NCBI GenBank assembly: GCA_051891935.1 | Contig: JBJFFR010000103.1 | Coordinates: forward strand, 1-12,909 | DNA: 12,909 nt | Source: UMGS363 sp051891935 | GTDB lineage: Bacteria > Bacillota > Clostridia > Oscillospirales > Ruminococcaceae | Direction: 5' to 3' | In this document: positions 7,159 through 12,909 of the stretch, piece by piece | Layout of the letters: each line of letters starts with the position of its first letter | Position numbering within the stretch: position 1 is the first letter of the stretch | Position numbers and translations under genes: made by a program | Notes under the pieces: generated by a model | What the model was told of the DNA's origin: nothing | What the model saw: the letters and a program-made list of their open reading frames with translations, nothing else | Database searches by the model: none

Positions 7159-8891
7159 TTGATAAATATATTGAAAAACTAAACCATGATAGAAACGTAA
7201 AGTTTATTCCTATATGTAAAGCTGAAAACGAGTATCATGGCACAGTATATATTGATAATGAGCGGCTGGAATTGAAAATAAGCTTTAGCAATCAGTTCCC
7301 TTTAGAATTTCCTGATATTTATCTGGAAAACAAAAAAAGAGTATATCCTCATGTTGGCAAAAACAATAAGATATGCTTATTTGATGATTCTTCGATATTA
7401 ATTCAAACAGATAACCCCTATAGTATACTGTTAGATGCTTTTGATCGGGCTATAGAGATTTTGAGCATATCACCTAAGAACCCAGAGTATAATACAGAAA
7501 TACTAAAAGAATTTAATGCATATTGGGAAGAGGAAAGTACGGTCTTTTTGTATATGATTACTCCTCAATATACGTCCAACACATACAAAGTTCTTGATTC
7601 AGTATTAATTGATAATAGAATTATTTTATCCGATAGCAAAGAACTGTCATTGTCTGTATTTGAAAGGTGCTCTAATAAAAAGATAGATAAGTCATCATCT
7701 ATTGAAACACTGTTTATTAAAATAAACAGAAATGTTATTATTCCAATACAGGATACCTACTCATGGAAATGGTTGAGGTTGTTTATTCTAAAAAACATAA
7801 CATCAAGTCAAAAAGAGCAATTCAAAAATTTCTTAAAACGCAAAGTAAAAAGTTTTCTTAAATTGATTGTTTTGATGATACCCGGTATGGAACATGACAT
7901 ACCAGTAGGGTTTTACATAAATCGTAAAAGTAATCATCAGCAGACATTTGAAACGATAGTTGATTGTAAGGTTAAGCCTATTTCAATCAAAATGATTGAT
8001 TATGATTATATGACATACAAAACAGGTATATCATCGTCACTGAGGAATAAAAAAATTTTGTTATTGGGATGTGGTTCTGTAGGTGGATATATTGCAGCCA
8101 ATTTATGTCAATCAGGAATATGTAATATTGATATTCTTGATAATGATGTTCTTTCAATAGAGAATGTTCATAGACATATTCTTGGATTCAATGATGCAGT
8201 AAAAATAGATTACAAAGCAGAGTTAATGCGAAAGTACATTGAAGAACATTATCCATTTGTTGATGTAGATTCGATGAATTTTGTAAATCGTGATGTCAGG
8301 GAATTTTTAAAGACCCCTGAACGATTAAAGTGCTATGATGTGATTGTTTCAGCTTTAGGTGAACCAACAATAAATCTTGAAATAAACAAGATCTTAAATA
8401 ATAAGGGTATACAAGTACCTCTTGTTGTTTGTTTTAATGAGCCTTATGGCATTGGCGGTCATGTAATTGCTACGAACATGAAAAATGGAGGGTGTTTACA
8501 ATGCTTATATACTGATTTGACATCAGATGAGATTGTTCCGTTTCGAGCAAGTTTTGTAAAAGAAAACCAAACTTTTTCTAAAAGTATATCTGGATGTGCA
8601 GGAACATATGTAGAATACTCTGCACTTGATGCTCAACAAACAGCATTACTTGCTTGTAGGTTGTGTTTGGAAATCATAGACAATAAAAACGAATCAAGTA
8701 CTTTATTATCATGGTACGGAGATTCAAGCAAACTTATTAATAATGGCTTTTTTACGTCTGATTATTATGACAACATTACTTCTTCTGAAAAATACTGCGG
8801 AATAATTAGAAAAACTTTTGATAAAAACAAGGAGTGTCCTTTGTGCAAAATGAATCATTCGATATATGTGTTAAAATATTGCCCAAAGTAA
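7155..8891 (+). CDS. cap2: Cap2, E2-E1 fusion protein of type II CBASS
   Basis: A 578-residue ubiquitin-transfer-like enzyme that in type II CBASS activates the CD-NTase C-terminus and conjugates it to a target, priming nucleotide synthesis. The N-terminal E2-like domain (about 1-125) has PHVGKNNKICLFDD, with Cys74 as likely catalytic residue. The ThiF/MoeB-type E1 domain begins near 295 with the ATP-binding GCGSVGG (305-311) and the acidic DNDVLSIENVHR. Cys481 in SGCAG is the likely E1 catalytic cysteine. CLQC (447/450) and CPLC (561/564) form a four-cysteine zinc site. The start overlaps the CD-NTase stop (ATGA), with only a weak ribosome binding site. The last 49 bases overlap cap3. All expected residues are present. 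Confidence 0.92.
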   Translation: MIDKYIEKLNHDRNVKFIPICKAENEYHGTVYIDNERLELKISFSNQFPLEFPDIYLENKKRVYPHVGKNNKICLFDDSSILIQTDNPYSILLDAFDRAIEILSISPKNPEYNTEILKEFNAYWEEESTVFLYMITPQYTSNTYKVLDSVLIDNRIILSDSKELSLSVFERCSNKKIDKSSSIETLFIKINRNVIIPIQDTYSWKWLRLFILKNITSSQKEQFKNFLKRKVKSFLKLIVLMIPGMEHDIPVGFYINRKSNHQQTFETIVDCKVKPISIKMIDYDYMTYKTGISSSLRNKKILLLGCGSVGGYIAANLCQSGICNIDILDNDVLSIENVHRHILGFNDAVKIDYKAELMRKYIEEHYPFVDVDSMNFVNRDVREFLKTPERLKCYDVIVSALGEPTINLEINKILNNKGIQVPLVVCFNEPYGIGGHVIATNMKNGGCLQCLYTDLTSDEIVPFRASFVKENQTFSKSISGCAGTYVEYSALDAQQTALLACRLCLEIIDNKNESSTLLSWYGDSSKLINNGFFTSDYYDNITSSEKYCGIIRKTFDKNKECPLCKMNHSIYVLKYCPK

Positions 8892-9313
8892 TAAATGAAC
8901 TTAAAGATTTTCAATTAACAAACAACTTTGAAAAAGAATATGGTGGTATCTTAATTGGTTTATTTGATGTCAAAGAAAATGCATATATAATAACTGACAT
9001 TACTTGGCCTCAAAAAGAGGATATTCAAAAGAAATTTCGTTTCATTAGAAAAGATCCTATTCATCAATCAATTATGGATGATTTGTGGAAAAAGTCTGAT
9101 TATTTAAAATGTTATATGGGGGAATGGCATTCTCATAGAGAAGCTTATCCGTCACCTTCTTATGTTGATAGAAAGAATTGGCAGAAATCAGCGAGAAGGC
9201 AAAATAATTTCGATGTATCTTTTTTTATCATTGTTGGGAGAAAAGAAATATGGTGTTGGATATCAGATGGTGTAAAAATCATTAAAACAGATATTTATGA
9301 AAAGGGTGATTAA
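8843..9313 (+). CDS. cap3: Cap3, JAMM/JAB metallopeptidase of type II CBASS
   Basis: A 156-residue deconjugase that removes the CD-NTase from proteins to which Cap2 has attached it. The zinc-peptidase motif is complete: Glu32 in EYGG, then H96-S-H98, Ser106 and Asp109 with the standard spacing (HSH, seven residues, S, two residues, D). No ATG is available near the N-terminus. I chose GTG 8843, eight bases after AAGGAG (8829-8834), over the in-frame GTG 8834, which overlaps that signal. The gene overlaps the end of cap2 by 49 bases in another frame. Its TAA at 9311-9313 directly abuts the ATG of the next gene, so the two are translated from one message. Confidence 0.9.
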   Translation: MQNESFDICVKILPKVINELKDFQLTNNFEKEYGGILIGLFDVKENAYIITDITWPQKEDIQKKFRFIRKDPIHQSIMDDLWKKSDYLKCYMGEWHSHREAYPSPSYVDRKNWQKSARRQNNFDVSFFIIVGRKEIWCWISDGVKIIKTDIYEKGD

Positions 9314-10417
9314 ATGACTAAAAGAAGACCAGAAATACCTGAGCCAGTAAAAAGAGAACTATGGGCAAGAGCTGCTGGAAGATGCGAATTTAGAGGCTGC
9401 AATAAGTGTTTGTATCGTGACATAACAACCCAAAGAAGAAGAAATGCTTCAGAGATAGCTCATATAATAAGTTGGACTGAAGATGGTCCACGAGGAGATG
9501 CTGTTGAGTCTCCAAAACTTGCGAAGGATATTTCAAATCTTATGCTAACTTGTCCTGAACACAACAATTTGATAGATGATTCCAGATATGTTGATAAATA
9601 TCCAGTGGAATTATTGAGAGCATTCAAGAAAGAACACGAAGACCGAGTTTATAGATTAACAGGGCTTGGTGAAGATTATTCTGTTACTGTAATAGAGCTA
9701 ATTAGTAGGATACAGAATCATTTACCACAAATAAATCCTGAACATGAGTTACAAGCTATTTTGCCATATTATCCTTCTGAAAATCGTATATGTTTTGATT
9801 TGAGTTCCATCGAATCTATTGAAGAAGCAAAAAGAACAATAGATAAAAAGGTTGAGATGCTTATTTCGCAAGAACCTCAAAAGAAGTATGCCGCTTTTAT
9901 TATGGCAAAGATACCTTATGCATGCTATTTAGGCTATTCAATCGGAAATAAAATTCAGATAACGCCATATCAGTTTTTCAGAGATTCTCAAGACTGGAAA
10001 TGGAGAAAAGAGAATAGCGGAACATATATAATAAAAACACCAATAAATACAATAAAGAGTAAAAATGTGTGTTTAACAATAGACATAAGCGGTAATATTG
10101 ATAAATCACTAATCCCTGAATACCCAACATACAGTGTTGTGGCTTCAGAACCTGGATTTATGTTCTTGCAATCTTATGAACAGGTAGTTGATTTTCGATT
10201 AAAATTCAGAGAGATTCTTGATTTAATTCGTAATACTCATGGTGAAGAAGTAAATATACACCTAATTTTAGCTGTTCCAAATCCTATATCTTTTGAAATT
10301 GGCCGCTCTATCATGAAAAGTATTGATCCTTCAATTTTTCTTTATGATAAGGTTAGCTCTACGTATAAATATGAAAGAGTTATGGATTTACATAACAGAA
10401 TTAGAAATGAAGGCTAA
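9314..10417 (+). CDS. cap5: Cap5, HNH-SAVED effector nuclease of CBASS
   Basis: A 367-residue CBASS effector. When the SAVED domain binds the cyclic nucleotide, the protein is expected to assemble and its HNH domain to degrade DNA, killing or arresting the infected cell. The N-terminal HNH domain (about 10-115) shows CEFRGC (C24, C29), EIAHIISW with His50, and SNLMLTCPEHNNLID with Asn75, C80 and His83. Residues about 150-365 fit a SAVED domain, with the hydrophobic strand HLILAVPNP (316-324) typical of its Rossmann-like half. HNH plus SAVED identifies Cap5 rather than Cap4, which has a different nuclease. The start codon touches the cap3 stop; the ribosome binding signal is AAAGGG (9301-9306). 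Last gene of the operon. Confidence 0.9.
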   Translation: MTKRRPEIPEPVKRELWARAAGRCEFRGCNKCLYRDITTQRRRNASEIAHIISWTEDGPRGDAVESPKLAKDISNLMLTCPEHNNLIDDSRYVDKYPVELLRAFKKEHEDRVYRLTGLGEDYSVTVIELISRIQNHLPQINPEHELQAILPYYPSENRICFDLSSIESIEEAKRTIDKKVEMLISQEPQKKYAAFIMAKIPYACYLGYSIGNKIQITPYQFFRDSQDWKWRKENSGTYIIKTPINTIKSKNVCLTIDISGNIDKSLIPEYPTYSVVASEPGFMFLQSYEQVVDFRLKFREILDLIRNTHGEEVNIHLILAVPNPISFEIGRSIMKSIDPSIFLYDKVSSTYKYERVMDLHNRIRNEG

Positions 10418-10423
10418 ACAAAA

Positions 10424-10458
10424 TGAGGTATCAGGGAAAGAGTTCCACTAACACCTCA
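10424..10458 (+). terminator. Possible weak terminator or hairpin after the CBASS operon
   Basis: TGAGGT (10424-10429) pairs with ACCTCA (10453-10458), and inside it GGAA (10435-10438) pairs with TTCC (10443-10446), with internal loops. A short T run (10461-10465) follows. The structure is weak and could be chance; the stronger hairpin at 10546 may be the real terminator. Confidence 0.3.
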
Positions 10459-10545
10459 CATTTTTCACTATATTTTTTGCAAACAACGTAAAATCGCCCT
10501 TTTTGGTAAGCTCCTCTTGTTTTGTCGGGATTGCCAAACAAAAAA

Positions 10546-10572
10546 CGTTACCTTTCAAATCGAGAGGTAACG
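10546..10572. terminator. Bidirectional intrinsic terminator between CBASS and integrase
   Basis: CGTTACCT (10546-10553) pairs perfectly with AGGTAACG (10565-10572) around an 11-base loop. TTTTT follows on the plus strand, and a T-rich run follows on the minus strand just after the integrase stop. It would stop both converging transcripts. Confidence 0.75.
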
Positions 10573-10576
10573 CTTT

Positions 10577-11731
10577 TTATATCGAAATATAGCTGCTTTG
10601 GCAGGTGTGCCCATATGGGATATTTACAGTCGTTGTTGCTGTGCTGTGACCTAAACAGCTCTGTACAGTCTTTACGTCCACACCGGCATTGATAAGCAGA
10701 CTGGCATTCAAGTGGCGCATGGAGTGATTCGATACATAACGCATACCAGTTCTTTCGCAGAACCTCTTGAAGTAATATCCGGGAGCCGAGCGGTCAAGGG
10801 TCAAACCGTTCCACTTTGTAAAGACGCGGTCGGTTTCAATCCACTTACTGCCTACATTCCTGCGCTGAATGTCCTGGAGTCCCTTCCACTTCGAAAGCAT
10901 ATCAATAACACCCTGCGGCACCTTAAGACTTCTCATGCTCTGAGGAGTTTTAGGCGTTTCGGTATAAAGACCGCCCTTTGCCTTGGAATAAAGACAAGTC
11001 CTGTTTACTGTAATAACATTGGTTTCGAAGTTTATATCCTTCCACTCCAATCCAATTAACTCTCCAAGACGAAATCCTGTATATACTGCGAGAGTATAAA
11101 AACATACATACTTGAAATTGTCTTCATCTTCCTTCTGAAAAAGGTCAAGCATCTGCTGCGCTTCTTCTATAGAATAGAAATCCTTTTCGGGAGTAACGAC
11201 CCTTGGAATAGTGACATTCCTGCAAGGATTCACAGGAATCATCTGCATCTTTACAGCATAATCACAGATAGTTGAGATCATGGATTTATACAGCTTAATG
11301 GTCTTGGTAGAAAGCTTTCCGCCGTTGCGGTCGCGTCCGTCGTCACGCTTTGCGCTGCATAAATCGACTATAAACTTCTGAATATGCCGAGTGGTGAGCT
11401 TGTCCATACGGATATGACCTATCGCCTTATAGATACGCTTTTCCATTTGATGATAACCCTCAATGGTGCGCTGTTTCAGACGGATTTCGGCGTATTCTGC
11501 AAACCATTGACGGGCAAAATCCTCAAACTTAATGGTTGCTACAACGTTTCCTTTTAAACAAGCTTCTTCAAAATGTACCACCTGACGCTGTAGCTCCTTT
11601 TCGATCTGACGTTCTGTCATTTTCTCGTCAGGCTTCCAGGTCATTGACTGAACGATCTGTCTGCCGTCGGAACTGTATCCACATGATACTTTTATACGAT
11701 AAGAGTTTCCTCTTTTCTGAACAGTTGCCAT
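10577..11731 (-). CDS. int: Tyrosine recombinase/integrase with abnormal C-terminus
   Basis: A 384-residue phage-type integrase that would insert or excise the element at an att site. The N-terminal arm-binding domain (about 1-60), a SAM-like core-binding domain (about 65-165) and the catalytic domain are in order. Catalytic residues visible are Arg221 (TGFRLGE), probably Lys261, His336 and Arg339 (HSMRH), and His362 (LGHS). ATG follows GGAGG (11745-11741) by nine bases. The end is odd: it reads TTTVNIPYGHTCQSSYISI, so an extra Pro371... actually residue 372 by position places the nucleophile candidate at Tyr373, eleven residues after His362 where relatives usually have ten, and only eleven residues follow it. 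The tail looks altered or shortened. The excisionase-like gene lies upstream in the same direction. Confidence 0.88.
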   Translation of the reverse strand: MATVQKRGNSYRIKVSCGYSSDGRQIVQSMTWKPDEKMTERQIEKELQRQVVHFEEACLKGNVVATIKFEDFARQWFAEYAEIRLKQRTIEGYHQMEKRIYKAIGHIRMDKLTTRHIQKFIVDLCSAKRDDGRDRNGGKLSTKTIKLYKSMISTICDYAVKMQMIPVNPCRNVTIPRVVTPEKDFYSIEEAQQMLDLFQKEDEDNFKYVCFYTLAVYTGFRLGELIGLEWKDINFETNVITVNRTCLYSKAKGGLYTETPKTPQSMRSLKVPQGVIDMLSKWKGLQDIQRRNVGSKWIETDRVFTKWNGLTLDRSAPGYYFKRFCERTGMRYVSNHSMRHLNASLLINAGVDVKTVQSCLGHSTATTTVNIPYGHTCQSSYISI

Positions 11732-11800
11732 AAAACCATTCCTCCTTTCGTCATTATGCTTTTATGACATATTACTGTAAAAAAATTGCTATACGAATAC

Positions 11801-11829
11801 GTCCCGTTTCGGAAGACCCGAAACAGGAC
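11801..11829 (-). promoter_or_regulatory. Strong hairpin between the xis-like gene and int (terminator or attenuator)
   Basis: On the minus strand GTCCTGTTTCGG (11829-11818) pairs with CCGAAACGGGAC (11812-11801) around a five-base loop. The stem is 12 pairs with one U-G wobble. In plus-strand RNA that pair would be a C-A mismatch, so the structure favours the minus transcript. It begins ten bases after the xis-like stop. A run of T (11786-11780) comes 14 bases after the stem, so it is not a textbook terminator. Confidence 0.55.
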
Positions 11830-11838
11830 ATATTTTGG

Positions 11839-12147
11839 TTATTCACTCAATAAAAGTTTAGCAGCACTATTGATGTATTCGAGCAAGGAAGTCTTGCTTA
11901 CAAGAATCTTGCCGCGTTCGCCTTTGCCTGCCCTACGATACTTTACCTTGTTTTGATGCACCCATAAACGCACGGTGTATTCCGACAAACCTGGAACAAC
12001 CTGGGTGCATTCTTTAATAGTCAGCATCTCCACAGGTTCTTCTTTATCGGGTACAGTTTCACTCTCATTATTATCGCAATCCTGAAGGATTTCATTAATG
12101 AGTGTTCTTGCCTCGATGAGTTTTTCGTAATTTTTTGTGTCAGACAT
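11839..12147 (-). CDS. Excisionase-like helix-turn-helix protein
   Basis: A 102-residue protein likely to bind DNA and direct excision or regulate int. Residues 1-40 are acidic and helical. Residues about 42-92 form an excisionase/MerR-like winged helix: LTIKECTQVV, then SEYTVRLWVHQNKVKYRRAG and the final ILVSKTSLLEYI, where the last helix packs back. ATG 12147 follows AAAGGAG (12162-12156) by eight bases. It sits directly upstream of the integrase in the same direction, 107 bases away, with the strong hairpin between them. That order is usual for xis-int modules. It could alternatively be only a regulator. Confidence 0.75.
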   Translation of the reverse strand: MSDTKNYEKLIEARTLINEILQDCDNNESETVPDKEEPVEMLTIKECTQVVPGLSEYTVRLWVHQNKVKYRRAGKGERGKILVSKTSLLEYINSAAKLLLSE

Positions 12148-12208
12148 GGTGATAACTCCTTTCGTATACCATAGCTGTTATTCGGATGCAGTTTCATTTC
12201 ATAAAACT

Positions 12209-12237
12209 ACAATAATGTTAGATAAAGCATTAAGCAA
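12209..12237 (-). promoter_or_regulatory. Possible promoter of the xis-int genes
   Basis: On the minus strand TTGCTT (12237-12232), 17 bases, then TATTGT (12214-12209). Matches are moderate. Transcription would start near 12202, about 55 bases before the ATG at 12147. Confidence 0.35.
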
Positions 12238-12486
12238 AACTTCGGATAACTACATTCCGTAAGCTTTTTCTACAGCAAGCAAAATTTTTTTGACAATCTT
12301 GGGGTGCATTGCAACAATAAAAATAGACCGTAGATCAAACCAACATACACAAACGCAGTAAGATGATCACGGTCAAAAAGTTTTGTAAAAAACTTAAACG
12401 TCGTATCATTCTTCTGTCGTTGTACATGTCGTTTTGTAATAATGAAATGTAGCTTGTCGAGTGTTTGCTTTCTGCTTGCTGAGAAT

Positions 12487-12549
12487 TATAACTCGTATTT
12501 ACTCGAATTGCAACACTTTTTTGAAAGTTTGTGTAATTTGCGAGTTATA
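12487..12549. repeat. Imperfect inverted repeat with T run
   Basis: TATAACTCG (12487-12495) is repeated inverted as CGAGTTATA (12541-12549). A competing inner fold pairs ACTCG, AATT and ACAC (12501-12516) with GTGT, AATT and CGAGT (12531-12545), with small bulges. A T run (12552-12558) follows on the plus strand. It may be a terminator or a recombinase-recognised structure. Confidence 0.4.
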
Positions 12550-12674
12550 CCTTTTTTTGCCGGATTTGCGCATAAAAAATCAATCCAAAATAAAAATGCC
12601 TAAACCATTGATTATACCGTCGTTTGGGAGTTTTTTAATATTTAAACCATCTGTTAATATAGCGTGAACGTTTT

Positions 12675-12724
12675 GCGTTTTTCTCATTTATGAGGAAAAA
12701 ATTTTTTGAGGAGGAGAAAAACGC
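12675..12724 (+). terminator. Long-armed hairpin with T run, possible terminator
   Basis: GCGTTTTTCTC (12675-12685) pairs perfectly over 11 bases with GAGAAAAACGC (12714-12724). The 28-base loop contains CTCA/TGAG and AAAAAATTTTTT, which can fold further. C then TTTTT (12726-12730) follows on the plus strand. No plus-strand gene is seen just upstream, so it may serve an unrecognised transcript or the end of the minus-strand gene at the right edge. Confidence 0.45.
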
Positions 12725-12728
12725 CTTT

Positions 12729-12745
12729 TTGTGCAATATGCACAA
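12729..12745. repeat. Perfect 7-base inverted repeat, operator-like
   Basis: TTGTGCA (12729-12735) and TGCACAA (12739-12745) flank ATA. It is the size of a dimeric repressor site, but it lies downstream, not upstream, of the minus-strand gene at the right edge and no promoter is clear beside it. Confidence 0.4.
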
Positions 12746-12792
12746 GTTGTCAGTTGACGGCAAGTAGATTATCTTTACATGAATATCCAAAT

Positions 12793-12909
12793 TTATGCCT
12801 CAAACGACTTGCAAAGCAGGAGATAAGTTTCATAAGCATCTAAAACAGTCTTTTTGATAACTTCCTTCGCTTCGGGATTAGCCGGAGAAACAATTTCCTT
12901 GTAGATACC
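12793..12909 (-). CDS. C-terminal end of an unrecognised protein (cut by window edge)
   Basis: The minus strand is open from the right edge to TAA at 12795-12793. It gives 38 residues starting GIYKEIVSPANPEAKEVI and ending LCKSFEA. GC-richer third positions and a smooth helical, charged sequence support real coding. I recognise no family. It reads towards the gene-free region and the xis-int module, and could be the next gene of the element or a host gene beyond its end. Confidence 0.55.
   Translation of the reverse strand, partial: GIYKEIVSPANPEAKEVIKKTVLDAYETYLLLCKSFEA

Larger units (their letters stand above)
12148..12792. other. Long gene-free region with repeats, candidate attachment/regulatory region
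   Basis: No convincing gene on either strand. It holds the likely promoter of the xis-like gene, the inverted repeat AAGTTTT/AAAACTT (12378-12384, 12389-12395), the direct repeat TGTCGTT (12415-12421, 12427-12433), repeated ACTCG (12491-12495, 12501-12505) with inverted CGAGT (12541-12545), and two hairpins farther right. Repeats beside xis-int often are arm or excisionase sites of attP, or an end of the element. That is inference: I could not find a matching second copy of an att core within the window. Confidence 0.4.

Noticed and set aside
12273..12481. Inverted CAGCAAGC/GCTTGCTG pair 200 bases apart
   Set aside because: An 8-base match over this distance is expected by chance in a region of this size.
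12461..12667. 68-codon plus-strand open frame in the gene-free region
   Set aside because: No ribosome binding site, a composition-driven run of hydrophobic residues, and it runs across the inverted repeats at 12487-12549. It looks like chance.

Overview
This window looks like part of a mobile genetic element in a low-GC, gut-type Firmicute of the Ruminococcus/Clostridia kind. The reasons are strong AGGAGG-like ribosome binding sites, good sigma-A promoters, protein families common in integrative elements of that group, and a phage-type xis/int pair. I cannot name the species from sequence alone.

Layout. At the left edge (1-103, minus) is the start of a small helix-turn-helix protein. It diverges from a zinc-finger protein of unknown function (337-1458, plus) across a regulatory region holding several TGATTGG repeats and a near-perfect promoter. 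A second promoter then drives a complete type III restriction-modification pair, mod (1563-3287) and res (3298-5907). After a 234-base gap containing a putative extended -10 promoter comes an AT-rich four-gene operon (6142-10417): a CD-NTase, an E2-E1 fusion (Cap2), a JAMM/JAB peptidase (Cap3) and an HNH-SAVED nuclease (Cap5). This is a complete type II CBASS anti-phage operon. A bidirectional terminator separates it from a convergent tyrosine integrase (10577-11731, minus) and a small excisionase-like protein (11839-12147, minus), with a strong hairpin between them. The stretch 12148-12792 has no convincing gene but is rich in inverted and direct repeats. The last 117 bases are the C-terminal end of an unrecognised minus-strand gene.

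How the parts work together. Mod and Res would methylate host DNA and cut unmodified incoming DNA. In CBASS, the CD-NTase makes a cyclic nucleotide on infection, Cap2 primes the CD-NTase by conjugating its C-terminus to targets, Cap3 reverses that, and Cap5 senses the nucleotide through SAVED and degrades DNA. The two systems form a defence island next to a recombination module. The composition step at the start of CBASS, and the AT-rich target-recognition part of Mod, suggest assembly by separate transfers.

The main systems belong to known families. The less ordinary points are the Leu-Leu C-terminus of the CD-NTase, the probable exchange of the Mod specificity domain, the abnormal 3' end of the integrase, the cap3 start signals embedded in the Cap2 zinc-site codons, and the uncharacterised zinc-finger gene with its repeat-rich promoter.
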